Of a stretch of DNA of 9,996 nucleotides, positions 1 through 6,923 are shown in pieces. Origin of the DNA: Comamonadaceae bacterium (lineage in GTDB: Bacteria > Pseudomonadota > Gammaproteobacteria > Burkholderiales > Burkholderiaceae_C); contig CANJXV010000072.1 in the NCBI GenBank assembly GCA_947478935.1, forward strand, positions 1 through 9,996, written 5' to 3'. A program made the translations under genes and the position numbers. Under the pieces are notes generated by a model. That model worked only from the letters and a program-made list of their open reading frames with translations, was not told the DNA's origin and did not search any database. Positions within the stretch are counted from its first letter, which is position 1; every line of letters starts with the position of its first letter.

Positions 1-1076
1 CAGGTGGCGCGGATGTAGCCGATAAAGCGCGGCGTATCGGCTAGGTATTTAGGTTTGCCATCGCGCAAAGTCAGGCGGGCAAAGATGCCCGCGATTTTGA
101 TATGCCGCTGCAAGCCCATCCACTCCACCGCGCGGTAAAACTCGCCAAAGTCATCGCCCACGGGCAAGCCTTCCGCACGCGCTTTCTGCCAGTAGCGAAT
201 CGTCACGTCCAGGCAAAAATCCTCTTCCCAGCTAAGAAAGGCATCACGCATCAGGCTGGCGATGTCGTAGGTAATCGGTCCAAATACCGCGTCTTGAAAG
301 TCCAGCACACCTAAAGGATGCGTGCACCCGGCGTCCATCAGGTTACGTGGCATGAAGTCTCGGTGTACATACACCGAGGGCCAAGACAAGTTATTGGCGA
401 TGATGGCTTCAAAGGCCTGGTCCAAAACTTGGCTTTGCGCAGCATCAAGCGTCAGCTGCCGGTGCTGCGCGACATACCACTGCGGGAACAAATCCATTTC
501 GCGGCGCAAGAGCGCGTGGTCATAGGGCGACAACACGCCGGGCTGCGAGGCTTTTTGCCAGGCGATCAAGGTATCTACCGCCTGCAAATACACATCCAAT
601 GGAGGCGGCGCTGCGGGGTCTATGCGCTGCATCATGGTGTGATCACCCAGGTCGGTGAGCAGCATAAAACCCTGCGCCTGGCTCCAATCGAGCACCTGCG
701 GGCAGTGGATGCCCGCCTGGTGCAACAAAGCGGCGACTTTGACAAATGGCGCGCTGTCTTCTTTGTCGGGTGGCGCATCCATCACGATCAAAGTGGGCCC
801 GTAGCTGCGGTGCGTGCTGTCCAAACGCACATAGCGCCTAAAACTGGCATCGGCGGACGCCAGGCGCACGCTGTCAATTTGCAGGCCAAAGCGCTCTTGC
901 ACCGACTGCAGCCAGGCGACAAACGCGTGTTCCCGCTGGGTATCGGCCCAATGCAATGGCTGCGGCTTGGCGGGGATGGAGGCTTCAGCGCTGGGATGGG
1001 ATGGCATGTCGTTTTGAAAAACCATAGCGGGCGTTTGTGCGCCGCCAACGAGAAAAGAAGGGTCAGTAGGGCTCAT
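1..1076 (-). CDS. amgK: AmgK-type cell-wall sugar kinase (aminoglycoside phosphotransferase fold), 3' end outside window
   Basis: The frame is open from the ATG at 1076 to the left edge (358 codons, no stop reached). It reads as a cytoplasmic aminoglycoside phosphotransferase-fold kinase of the AmgK group, which phosphorylates N-acetylmuramate or N-acetylglucosamine at the anomeric position during peptidoglycan recycling. Visible marks are SFRRYVRLD (79-86), the MDAPPDKED loop (99-107), a hinge GFMLLTDLGD (136-145), the catalytic loop VHRDFMPRNL (237-246, Asp240 and Asn245) and the metal-binding LDFQDAVFGP (258-267, Asp259). The first 45 or so residues are low in conserved features, so a start at Met18 (1025) or Met24 (1007) is possible. 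No strong ribosome binding site decides between them. The gene is divergent from lptD with a short spacer. A murU-type nucleotidyltransferase often follows amgK and would lie off the left edge. The sugar-kinase role is from the family; the exact substrate is inferred. Confidence 0.88.
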   Translation of the reverse strand, partial: MSPTDPSFLVGGAQTPAMVFQNDMPSHPSAEASIPAKPQPLHWADTQREHAFVAWLQSVQERFGLQIDSVRLASADASFRRYVRLDSTHRSYGPTLIVMDAPPDKEDSAPFVKVAALLHQAGIHCPQVLDWSQAQGFMLLTDLGDHTMMQRIDPAAPPPLDVYLQAVDTLIAWQKASQPGVLSPYDHALLRREMDLFPQWYVAQHRQLTLDAAQSQVLDQAFEAIIANNLSWPSVYVHRDFMPRNLMDAGCTHPLGVLDFQDAVFGPITYDIASLMRDAFLSWEEDFCLDVTIRYWQKARAEGLPVGDDFGEFYRAVEWMGLQRHIKIAGIFARLTLRDGKPKYLADTPRFIGYIRAT

Positions 1077-1087
1077 GGATAATCCAT
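1075..1087. repeat. 13-nt inverted repeat over the amgK start
   Basis: ATGGAT-A-ATCCAT is a perfect inverted repeat with one central base. It overlaps the amgK start codon and the left end of the 53-base spacer shared with lptD. It could be an operator or a small mRNA structure, but a repeat this short may be chance. No convincing sigma70 or sigmaE promoter was recognised in the spacer, so the lptD promoter may lie inside the amgK coding sequence. Confidence 0.3.
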
Positions 1088-1129
1088 TGTCCATCTTTTT
1101 GCAGCCCTACCTTGCCCTCTTCCTTGTTC

Positions 1130-3439
1130 ATGGTTCCACATCGCCGCTTGCTGCCTGCACTGGCACGCGGTGCAAAAGCCCGGATCCTGATGCATGCTGC
1201 ACTCATAGGCGCACTAGCGCTCCTTGCAACACCTTCGGGTGCACAGAACGCAATGCCAGAGATCCCCGACCAAGGCAGTCTCATAGACAAAAAAGGGCAA
1301 AAAACCTGGACCTACCTTTCGGGCGATACGCTCAGCGGCCATGCCGATAAAGAATTGGTGCTCGATGGAAACGCCCACCTGCTGCGCTCGGACTCGCAGA
1401 TCAGGGCCGACAACTTGCGCTATGACCAGCGCACCGACCGCATGCAAGCCCAAGGCCATGTTCGTATCGAGCGCAACGAGCGCATTTACACCGGCAGTTA
1501 CCTCGATATGGATGTGGAACGTTTTGAAGGCTTTTTCACCGATATCACGTACCAACTTGGCAATGAAAAAGGCCATGGCGAAGCGCTTCGCGCAGACTTC
1601 GCAGATAAAGACCATATGACGGCGCGCCAGGGCACTTACACCACCTGCCGACGCAAGCCCGGCCCAGACTGGGTGCCCGAGTGGGTACTGACAACGGCCC
1701 TGCTGAACATTGACAATGAAGAAGAGATCGGAAAAGCCCAGGGCGCCTATTTGCACTTTCAGGGTGTGCCCGTACTACCTGTGCCGCCTTTTAGTTTTCC
1801 CATCACGGAAAAGCGTAAATCAGGCTTTTTGCCGCCTTTGTTTGGCATTGACAGCGTCAACGGCCTTGAGTTGGCCACCCCTTACTACTTTAATCTCGCG
1901 CCCAACTACGATCTGACGGTGACGCCTGACTTCATGGTCCAGCGAGGAGTCAATGTGGAAAGCCAGGTGCGTTTACTGGGGTCAAATTATTCCGCAGACC
2001 TAAAACTAGCCTACATGCCGGGCGACACTTTACGGGGGCAGGAACGCGTCGCGTTTGCGCTTACCAACAGCGCCCTGCTTGCAAGCCCCATCGGAAACAT
2101 TGCCATGGCGACCAATATCAGCCGTGTTGGTGACGACAACTATTGGTCGGACTTTAGCAGCAGCACTATTTTTCTCAACAGTGTGGCCGGGGGCGGGACC
2201 AACCGGACATTACCGGCCGATATAACAGCGACTTGGGGTCGGGGCGATTTATTGTCCATGCTGAAGATACAAAAATGGCAAGGCTTGCAAGTAACAGCCC
2301 CTTATGACCGCGTGCCTCAGTGGACGCTGCGCTATGCCCAAAGCAATGTGCAAGGTATTGACTGGTCCGTTGACACCGACCTCACTCAGTTTGAAGGCGA
2401 CCGCACGCTCACACGCCAGCCCAATGCGCAGCGCGCATTTGCATGGGCGCAAGTCAGCTACCCCATGATCTGGTCGGCTTTTTACCTGACGCCCAAACTG
2501 CAAACCCATATGACGGGTTACCAATTTGATGCTCCTATCAACAATCAGCAGTCATCCAGTAGCCTGGTCAACACCTTCAGCTTGGATACCGGACTTACCT
2601 TTGAACGTACTACGGAAATTTTGGGCGTTCCATTGCTTCAAACCTTAGAGCCGCGTGCCTTTTATGTGTATACGCCCTATACCGACCAAAGCTTATTGCC
2701 CAATTACGATACGGCTGCGCAGGATCTAAATTTGACTGCTGTTTTTGCCGAAAACGCATACGTGGGGCATGACAAGATTTCCGATAACAATTTGCTCACC
2801 CTTGGCTTGACTACCCGCTTTTTAAGCCCAGAATCGGGCGCCCAGTTCGCCAGCTTTGGCATTGCGCAGCGCTTACGTTTTGAAGACCAGAAAGTAACCC
2901 TGCTACCAGGACAAACACCCGCCGCAACCGGGCTGAGTGATATCTTGGTGGGCTCGCGCGTGAACCTGGGGGATCGCTGGGTGCTTGACGCCGCCACCCA
3001 ATACAACCTCAAAACCCAACAATCAGTGCGCTCCGTGATTGGTGGCCGCTACCATGCGGGCGACTTTCAGACGCTTAACTTGGCCTACCGCTCCCAAGCG
3101 AACAGTAGCGAACAAGTGGACATCAGCGGGCAATGGTCACTCAATACACTCTGGAACCTATTCGGTGGACAATCCAATCCCGATGCCGGCCGCTTCTATG
3201 GGCTGGGTCGCGCGGCCTATAGTTTGCGTGATCAACAATTAGTCGATAGCCTCCTGGGCGTGGAGTACGATGCGGGTTGCTGGATTGGCCGCGCCGTTTA
3301 TAGCCGCACGCCTATCACGCCTCAAACCGCGAACTCCAAGGTCATGGTTCAAATTGAATTCGTAGGCTTCACTAAGCTGGGAATTGACCCCTTCAAAACC
3401 CTGACAGACAGTATTCCCCGTTACCAAAACCTTCGCTGA
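1130..3439 (+). CDS. lptD: LPS-assembly protein LptD (OstA/Imp), outer-membrane beta-barrel
   Basis: LptD forms, with the LptE lipoprotein, the outer-membrane translocon that inserts lipopolysaccharide into the outer leaflet. From the ATG the product is 769 aa, close to the family size. An N-terminal basic stretch plus hydrophobic core (ALIGALALLATPSGAQ) forms a signal peptide. An OstA-type beta-jellyroll follows (about 60-180, with the repeated look of GDTLSGHADKELVLDGNAHL and ADNLRYDQRTDRMQAQGHV). The rest is the barrel, with the family-typical PVLPVPPFSFPITEKRKSGFL near residues 213-234. Only two cysteines are present, Cys173 and Cys717 of this numbering; they can form one bond between the periplasmic domain and the barrel. 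A TTG at 1112 would add six residues; ATG 1130 is preferred because it starts the signal peptide naturally, although neither has a clear Shine-Dalgarno. surA follows closely, consistent with one operon. Confidence 0.97.
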   Translation: MVPHRRLLPALARGAKARILMHAALIGALALLATPSGAQNAMPEIPDQGSLIDKKGQKTWTYLSGDTLSGHADKELVLDGNAHLLRSDSQIRADNLRYDQRTDRMQAQGHVRIERNERIYTGSYLDMDVERFEGFFTDITYQLGNEKGHGEALRADFADKDHMTARQGTYTTCRRKPGPDWVPEWVLTTALLNIDNEEEIGKAQGAYLHFQGVPVLPVPPFSFPITEKRKSGFLPPLFGIDSVNGLELATPYYFNLAPNYDLTVTPDFMVQRGVNVESQVRLLGSNYSADLKLAYMPGDTLRGQERVAFALTNSALLASPIGNIAMATNISRVGDDNYWSDFSSSTIFLNSVAGGGTNRTLPADITATWGRGDLLSMLKIQKWQGLQVTAPYDRVPQWTLRYAQSNVQGIDWSVDTDLTQFEGDRTLTRQPNAQRAFAWAQVSYPMIWSAFYLTPKLQTHMTGYQFDAPINNQQSSSSLVNTFSLDTGLTFERTTEILGVPLLQTLEPRAFYVYTPYTDQSLLPNYDTAAQDLNLTAVFAENAYVGHDKISDNNLLTLGLTTRFLSPESGAQFASFGIAQRLRFEDQKVTLLPGQTPAATGLSDILVGSRVNLGDRWVLDAATQYNLKTQQSVRSVIGGRYHAGDFQTLNLAYRSQANSSEQVDISGQWSLNTLWNLFGGQSNPDAGRFYGLGRAAYSLRDQQLVDSLLGVEYDAGCWIGRAVYSRTPITPQTANSKVMVQIEFVGFTKLGIDPFKTLTDSIPRYQNLR

Positions 3440-3481
3440 GGCGGTTTTCATTTGCTTGTTCACTCTTTGGCCCTCAATCGT

Positions 3482-4774
3482 ATGAAGACACCTGTGTGGA
3501 TTTTTTCTCTTTTGCTTACGCTAAGTACGGCAGGATACGCGCAGACTACGTCCAACAATGACTACATTGTTGCGCTGGTCAATTCAGAACCTATCACCCA
3601 TGCCGAGTTAGAAAACCAGATCAGGCAACTGGTGGATAGCCGTGGCCCGCAGTCTGCTCCGCTGCCTGCTGCGGCCGAGTTGCGCGCGGCAGTGCTGGAG
3701 CGCATGATCGTGGAGCGCGCCCAACTACAGATGGCCAGGGAAACAGGTGTGCGTGTTGATACGGCTCAAGTAGACCAGGCAGAAGCCAATATCGCCGCCC
3801 AAAATCAATTAGACCTGGTGCAATTGCGCGCCAACCTTGAAAAGCGTGGGACGACGCAGGCCGCGTTCCGCCAACAATTACGCGATCAACTCTTAATCAA
3901 CCGTCTGCAAGAACGCGAACTGGAAGCACGCATCAAAATTAGCGATGCTGAAGTAGAGGCCGCCTTGGCCGCACGCAAAGAAGCCGCTAAAGATCCGCAT
4001 AATCAGGAAATCAATCTTGGGCATTTATTTTTAGCGCTTGCGGAAAATCCCAGTGCTGCTGCTGTCGCCCAAGCCCAGCAGCAGGCGCAAAAAATCCTTG
4101 ACCGTTTGAAGTCTGGCGATTCCTTTGAATCCCTAGTACAAGAATTTTCGGCGGCTGAACGCAGTAACGCGGGGCAACTTGGCTTGCGTCGGGCAGATCG
4201 CTACCCGCCTTTGTTTGTCAATGCCAGCCAAAACCTGGCTGTGGGTGCGGTTTCGCAGTGGGTGCGCTCTGATGCGGGCCTACACCTGCTTAAGGTTTTA
4301 GAGCGCCGCGTTAATGGTCTGCCTGACACGCAGGTACAACACCATGCGCGCCATATCCTACTGCGGCCCGACGCGTCATTAACGCAGGAGCAGGCGATCA
4401 AACAACTCGCTGCTGTGCGTGAGCGCATTCTGACGGGCGCCACCAGCTTTGAAGCACAAGCCCGCGCTATTTCGCAAGACGGCAGTGCGCCCCAGGGCGG
4501 CGATTTGGGTTGGGCAGCCCCCGGCTTGTTTGTTTCAGAATTTGAACAAGTACTGATGCGTTTGCGGGAGAAAGAAATTGCCGAGCCTCTGGTTTCGCGC
4601 TTCGGGGTGCACCTCATCGAATTGTTAGAGCGCCGCAATGTTGAACTAACGCCCGCCCAACTACGCGAACGCGAACGCAACCTGCTGCGGGCTAAACGTG
4701 CTGAAGAAGTATTTGAGCCCTGGGTGCGCGATGTGCGTGGCCGTGCATTCGTCGAAATCCGTGACCCCGGATAA
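3482..4774 (+). CDS. surA: Periplasmic chaperone / peptidyl-prolyl isomerase SurA
   Basis: SurA escorts unfolded outer-membrane proteins, LptD among them, across the periplasm to the BAM complex. The 430-aa product has a clear signal peptide (MKTPVWIFSLLLTLSTAGYAQ). The SurA N-terminal chaperone domain follows (about 27-160, starting DYIVALVNSEPITHAEL). Two parvulin domains come next: one about 176-275 (INLGHLFLALAE to GLHLLKVLERR) and one about 287-385 (HHARHILLRPD to GVHLIELLERR). The C-terminal helix about 388-422 completes the chaperone core. The second domain has the parvulin pattern DLGWAAPG...FEQVL. An upstream TTG at 3452 would add ten residues in front of the signal peptide and is less likely than ATG 3482. 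The gene is 42 bases after lptD and 28 bases before rsmA, in the same direction, so co-transcription is likely. Confidence 0.97.
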   Translation: MKTPVWIFSLLLTLSTAGYAQTTSNNDYIVALVNSEPITHAELENQIRQLVDSRGPQSAPLPAAAELRAAVLERMIVERAQLQMARETGVRVDTAQVDQAEANIAAQNQLDLVQLRANLEKRGTTQAAFRQQLRDQLLINRLQERELEARIKISDAEVEAALAARKEAAKDPHNQEINLGHLFLALAENPSAAAVAQAQQQAQKILDRLKSGDSFESLVQEFSAAERSNAGQLGLRRADRYPPLFVNASQNLAVGAVSQWVRSDAGLHLLKVLERRVNGLPDTQVQHHARHILLRPDASLTQEQAIKQLAAVRERILTGATSFEAQARAISQDGSAPQGGDLGWAAPGLFVSEFEQVLMRLREKEIAEPLVSRFGVHLIELLERRNVELTPAQLRERERNLLRAKRAEEVFEPWVRDVRGRAFVEIRDPG

Positions 4775-4802
4775 GCCCATCGCACGCGCAGTGCCGCCAC
4801 GT

Positions 4803-5582
4803 ATGCAACACATACCGCGCAAACGCTTTGGGCAGCATTTTTTAAGCGACGCTGGGGTGATCGACGCAATCGTGCAAGCCATCTCACCGCAGGCCGGCCA
4901 GGCCATGGTAGAAATCGGTCCAGGGCTCGGTGCCTTGACCCAGCCCCTGGTGGAACGCCTTGGCACGCTGACGGTGATCGAGTTGGACCGTGATTTGGCA
5001 GCCCGCTTGCGCACCCATGCCCAGTTACAAGTGATCGAGTCCGATGTGCTGCGGGTTGACTTCGGCGAAATCGCTATTTCAACCGCCCATCCTCAAACCC
5101 GCTTACGTGTAGTGGGCAATTTGCCGTACAACATTTCCACGCCTATTTTGTTTCACCTGCTTGACTTTGCAGCCCACATTCACGACCAACACTTCATGCT
5201 GCAAAAAGAAGTGGTGGACCGCATGGTCGCCGCGCCCGACACGGCGGATTTTGGACGCCTAAGCGTGATGCTCCAATGGCGTTACCAAATGCAAAACATA
5301 TTGGCCGTTGGTCCGCACAGTTTTACACCGCCGCCACGTGTTGATAGCGCGGTAGTGCGCATGCGGCCCCTAGCCCTACCCGCACTGCAAGACGCCGCAC
5401 TGCTTGGCCCCCTCGTACAGGCCGCCTTCAGCCAACGACGCAAGCTGCTGCGGCACACCTTGGGAGCGTTTTTAGAAAAACATAATTTCTCAGGAAATTT
5501 TGATTTGCAAAGGCGTGCGCAAGAAGTTCCGGTGGCCCAGTACATTGCGCTTACGCAAGAGCTTGCGCTACAGATAAAGTGA
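4803..5582 (+). CDS. rsmA: 16S rRNA (adenine1518-N6/adenine1519-N6)-dimethyltransferase RsmA (KsgA)
   Basis: This cytoplasmic enzyme uses S-adenosylmethionine to dimethylate two adjacent adenines in the 3'-terminal hairpin of 16S rRNA, a late checkpoint of small-subunit assembly. The 259-aa product matches the usual length. It starts with the family signature RKRFGQHFL (6-14). The SAM-binding motif I VEIGPGLGALT (36-46), the acidic IELDRD (59-64), ESDVL (79-83), the catalytic NLPYNIS (106-112), the FTPPPRVDS motif (174-182) and QRRK (211-214) are all seen. ATG 4803 is chosen because it puts M-x-H directly before RKRFGQHFL. In-frame GTG at 4791 or 4761 and TTG at 4698 are possible, but the last would overlap surA by 77 bases. 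The gene follows surA with no pdxA between them. Its TGA touches the stop codon of the convergent response regulator. Confidence 0.98.
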   Translation: MQHIPRKRFGQHFLSDAGVIDAIVQAISPQAGQAMVEIGPGLGALTQPLVERLGTLTVIELDRDLAARLRTHAQLQVIESDVLRVDFGEIAISTAHPQTRLRVVGNLPYNISTPILFHLLDFAAHIHDQHFMLQKEVVDRMVAAPDTADFGRLSVMLQWRYQMQNILAVGPHSFTPPPRVDSAVVRMRPLALPALQDAALLGPLVQAAFSQRRKLLRHTLGAFLEKHNFSGNFDLQRRAQEVPVAQYIALTQELALQIK

Positions 5583-6281
5583 TTAGGCCTCGACGCGGAC
5601 CGTGATGCAAAGCCGATAGCCTTTGCCACGCAAAACCTTGATGCTGGCACCACCCCCCAAGGCTGGTGCCAATTTTTGTCGTACCCGGCTGATGAGCTGC
5701 TCAATGCGGATTTTGTTCACCTGCTCGGACACATCCGCATCACCCAAAATTTCATTGAGGCGGACAAAGGTCAGCAAATGCGCGGACAAAGCGATCTCGT
5801 GCAAAAGCAGGCATTCGCGCCCGGTAAGGTCAATGCCATGACCGCCGGGCGGAACAATTCTGTGGCCCCGTAAGTCCAGAACCCAATCCTTATCCTGGGC
5901 TGCCGGAGCACCACGCTGGCACACACTCTTGAGCACGGTACTGACTTCATCTGCGCCCGCCGGTTTAGTCAGGAAAACGTCGGCGCCCGCTTCATAGGCC
6001 TGTTTGCGATCCAAACTGCGCACCCGTGCGGTCAACACCACCACACCCAGTCGAGGGTAGGCGCGCTTAACGCGCTTGATAATCTCAATGCCGTCTTCGT
6101 TCGGCAAATTGAGATCCACCAAGATCGCATCGGGCGTATGGGCGTTGATGGCAGCGCTGAGTTGCTCGCCATCTTCCAAAGCGGCAACGCGAAAACCTTC
6201 TTGCGAAAGATGGTCTTCCAAGCCCTGTCGTAGCTCAGTGTTGTCCTCGACGATGATGATATTAAACAAGCCTACGTCCAC
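5583..6281 (-). CDS. Orphan two-component response regulator, OmpR/PhoB type
   Basis: This is a DNA-binding response regulator of 232 aa. The receiver domain (about 6-120) has the acidic pair Glu12-Asp13 in IIIVEDN, the phospho-acceptor Asp56 in ILVDLNLPNEDG, the switch Thr84 in VVLTAR and the invariant Lys106 in LTKPAGADE. The winged-helix effector domain (about 132-228) ends with the recognition helix region IRIEQLISRVRQKL and the wing IKVLRGKGYRL. The start is a GTG at 6281; no ATG, GTG or TTG lies upstream in frame before a stop, and a TTG at 6269 is the next choice. No histidine kinase is visible, so its signal and targets are unknown. Its stop codon TAA abuts the rsmA TGA with no base between. 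The 5' side carries two inverted repeats and a possible 29-codon leader ORF. Confidence 0.93.
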   Translation of the reverse strand: MDVGLFNIIIVEDNTELRQGLEDHLSQEGFRVAALEDGEQLSAAINAHTPDAILVDLNLPNEDGIEIIKRVKRAYPRLGVVVLTARVRSLDRKQAYEAGADVFLTKPAGADEVSTVLKSVCQRGAPAAQDKDWVLDLRGHRIVPPGGHGIDLTGRECLLLHEIALSAHLLTFVRLNEILGDADVSEQVNKIRIEQLISRVRQKLAPALGGGASIKVLRGKGYRLCITVRVEA

Positions 6282-6319
6282 CGCATTAATCAGGTACGAA
6301 CATAACTAATGCGTGCCTT

Positions 6320-6409
6320 TTAGTCTGACCATTTCTGAAGGGCTCGCACGAGCGAGCCTGACGCACTGCGTTGCGATGAAAGTGTTTCATCCGCCTGGCT
6401 CCTCGCCAT
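6320..6409 (-). CDS. Possible 29-aa leader peptide upstream of the response regulator
   Basis: An ATG at 6409 is preceded by AAAAAGG with a 5-base spacing, one of the best ribosome binding sites in the window. It opens a 29-codon frame ending in TAA at 6320, 38 bases before the regulator's GTG. The peptide begins MARSQADETLSS, is rich in serine and ends KWSD. The frame is also open upstream to about 6550 and contains another ATG ten codons earlier. The ribosome binding site could therefore be chance inside an uninterrupted non-coding frame. No family is recognised. Confidence 0.22.
   Translation of the reverse strand: MARSQADETLSSQRSASGSLVRALQKWSD
6341..6358. repeat. Hairpin GGCTCGC-acga-GCGAGCC
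   Basis: This is a perfect 7-bp GC-rich stem with a 4-base loop. A second short inverted repeat, ACGCA-C-TGCGT, follows at 6361-6371. Neither strand has a T-run after the stem, so it is not a classical terminator. It lies 60-77 bases upstream of the response-regulator start, inside its probable 5' leader. An operator half-site pair or an mRNA structure is possible. Confidence 0.45.
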
Positions 6410-6517
6410 GGTTGCCTTTTTGCTTATTGAAGCTGGCATGTGACCATGCTCGCATGCACGCCAAGGGCGCTGAATGAGGGCTCCTCTTTGTGCAGCCTGC
6501 TGGGGGCAGATGAAAGC

Positions 6518-6531
6518 CGGCGTAAGCGCCG
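6518..6531. repeat. Small hairpin CGGCG-taag-CGCCG
   Basis: A 5-bp GC stem with a 4-base loop lies in the middle of the gene-poor stretch. No T-run follows on either strand. Its role is unknown and it may be chance. Confidence 0.25.
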
Positions 6532-6602
6532 AGGTTGGACACCCGGGTTAGATCATCAAGTGTCGCTTTGCTTGCAACTCGATGCGTTAAAAAGGGCTGA
6601 CC

Positions 6603-6665
6603 ATGAACACCGCGCACTTGGTCACGCTGTTTGGCTTGGGCAATTTGGGGATGGCCAGAAGGTGA
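6603..6665 (+). CDS. Possible 20-aa hydrophobic micropeptide
   Basis: An ATG at 6603 follows AAAAAGGG with a 6-base spacing and opens a 20-codon frame ending in TGA. The peptide has a short apolar core (LVTLFGLGNLGM) and ends in two arginines. It is too short for any homology claim. The apolar run is shorter than a normal membrane span, so a type I toxin is not supported. It could be a real micropeptide or a chance frame. Confidence 0.18.
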   Translation: MNTAHLVTLFGLGNLGMARR

Positions 6666-6861
6666 GTGCTGCAAGGGGCGCAGGGATGCGCACGACTGCA
6701 GTAATGGTCGGCGCCGGTCGGCGGCCTGAAAAAGCGACAACCCGTGGTCAATATGCCCGGCAAACGGGAGAGGACGCGCGTCATGTGTCATGGTGGAAAT
6801 TCTTGGCATACAACTCACGCTGCGGGAGGGTATAAGGATCCCCTTAAGTGGCCGCAATCAA

Positions 6862-6890
6862 TTGTAAATTAAATCAACTAGAGATTTATT
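6862..6890 (+). promoter_or_regulatory. Candidate promoter for the 168-aa unknown gene
   Basis: TTGTAA (6862-6867), a 17-base spacer and TTTATT (6885-6890) resemble a sigma70 promoter, with four of six matches in each box. It sits 34 bases before the TTG start, in the most AT-rich part of the window. The boxes were found by eye and AT-rich DNA gives such matches easily. Confidence 0.35.
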
Positions 6891-6904
6891 TTAGTTTATT
6901 TTGA
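6885..6904. repeat. Tandem 10-bp direct repeat TTTATTTTag / TTTATTTTga
   Basis: Two adjacent copies of TTTATTTT are spaced exactly 10 bp, about one helical turn, just upstream of the unknown gene's ribosome binding site. Such phased T-tracts can bend DNA and attract nucleoid silencers of the H-NS/MvaT/Bv3F type. This role is inferred. Confidence 0.45.
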
Positions 6905-6923
6905 GTTTTAATGGGAGCGTCAT

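Larger units (their letters stand above)
6282..6923. other. Gene-poor region of about 640 bases
   Basis: No convincing long gene is seen here. Open frames of 131 codons (plus, 6440-6835) and 156 codons (minus, 6387-6857) lie over each other. Both have unconvincing compositions, rich in His, Arg, Pro and Ser, with no recognisable domain. The stretch holds inverted repeats at 6341-6358, 6361-6371 and 6518-6531, two tiny ORFs with good ribosome binding sites (6320-6409 minus, 6603-6665 plus), and an AT-rich segment from about 6845. No tRNA, rRNA or known structured RNA was recognised. It may be a gene remnant or a dispersed intergenic repeat; a nucleotide search would settle this. Confidence 0.6.

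Noticed and set aside
318..1082. Plus-strand open frame of 254 codons over the left edge
   Set aside because: It is the shadow of the minus-strand kinase gene, which has clear kinase motifs and stays open to the window edge; the plus frame has no recognisable domain.
4201..4887. Minus-strand frame of 228 codons opposite surA
   Set aside because: It is Arg/Ser-rich antisense shadow of the surA and rsmA coding sequence, with no domain.
6387..6857. Minus-strand 156-codon frame in the gene-poor region
   Set aside because: It has no domain and an unlikely composition, and it overlaps an equally long plus-strand frame; not supported as a gene.
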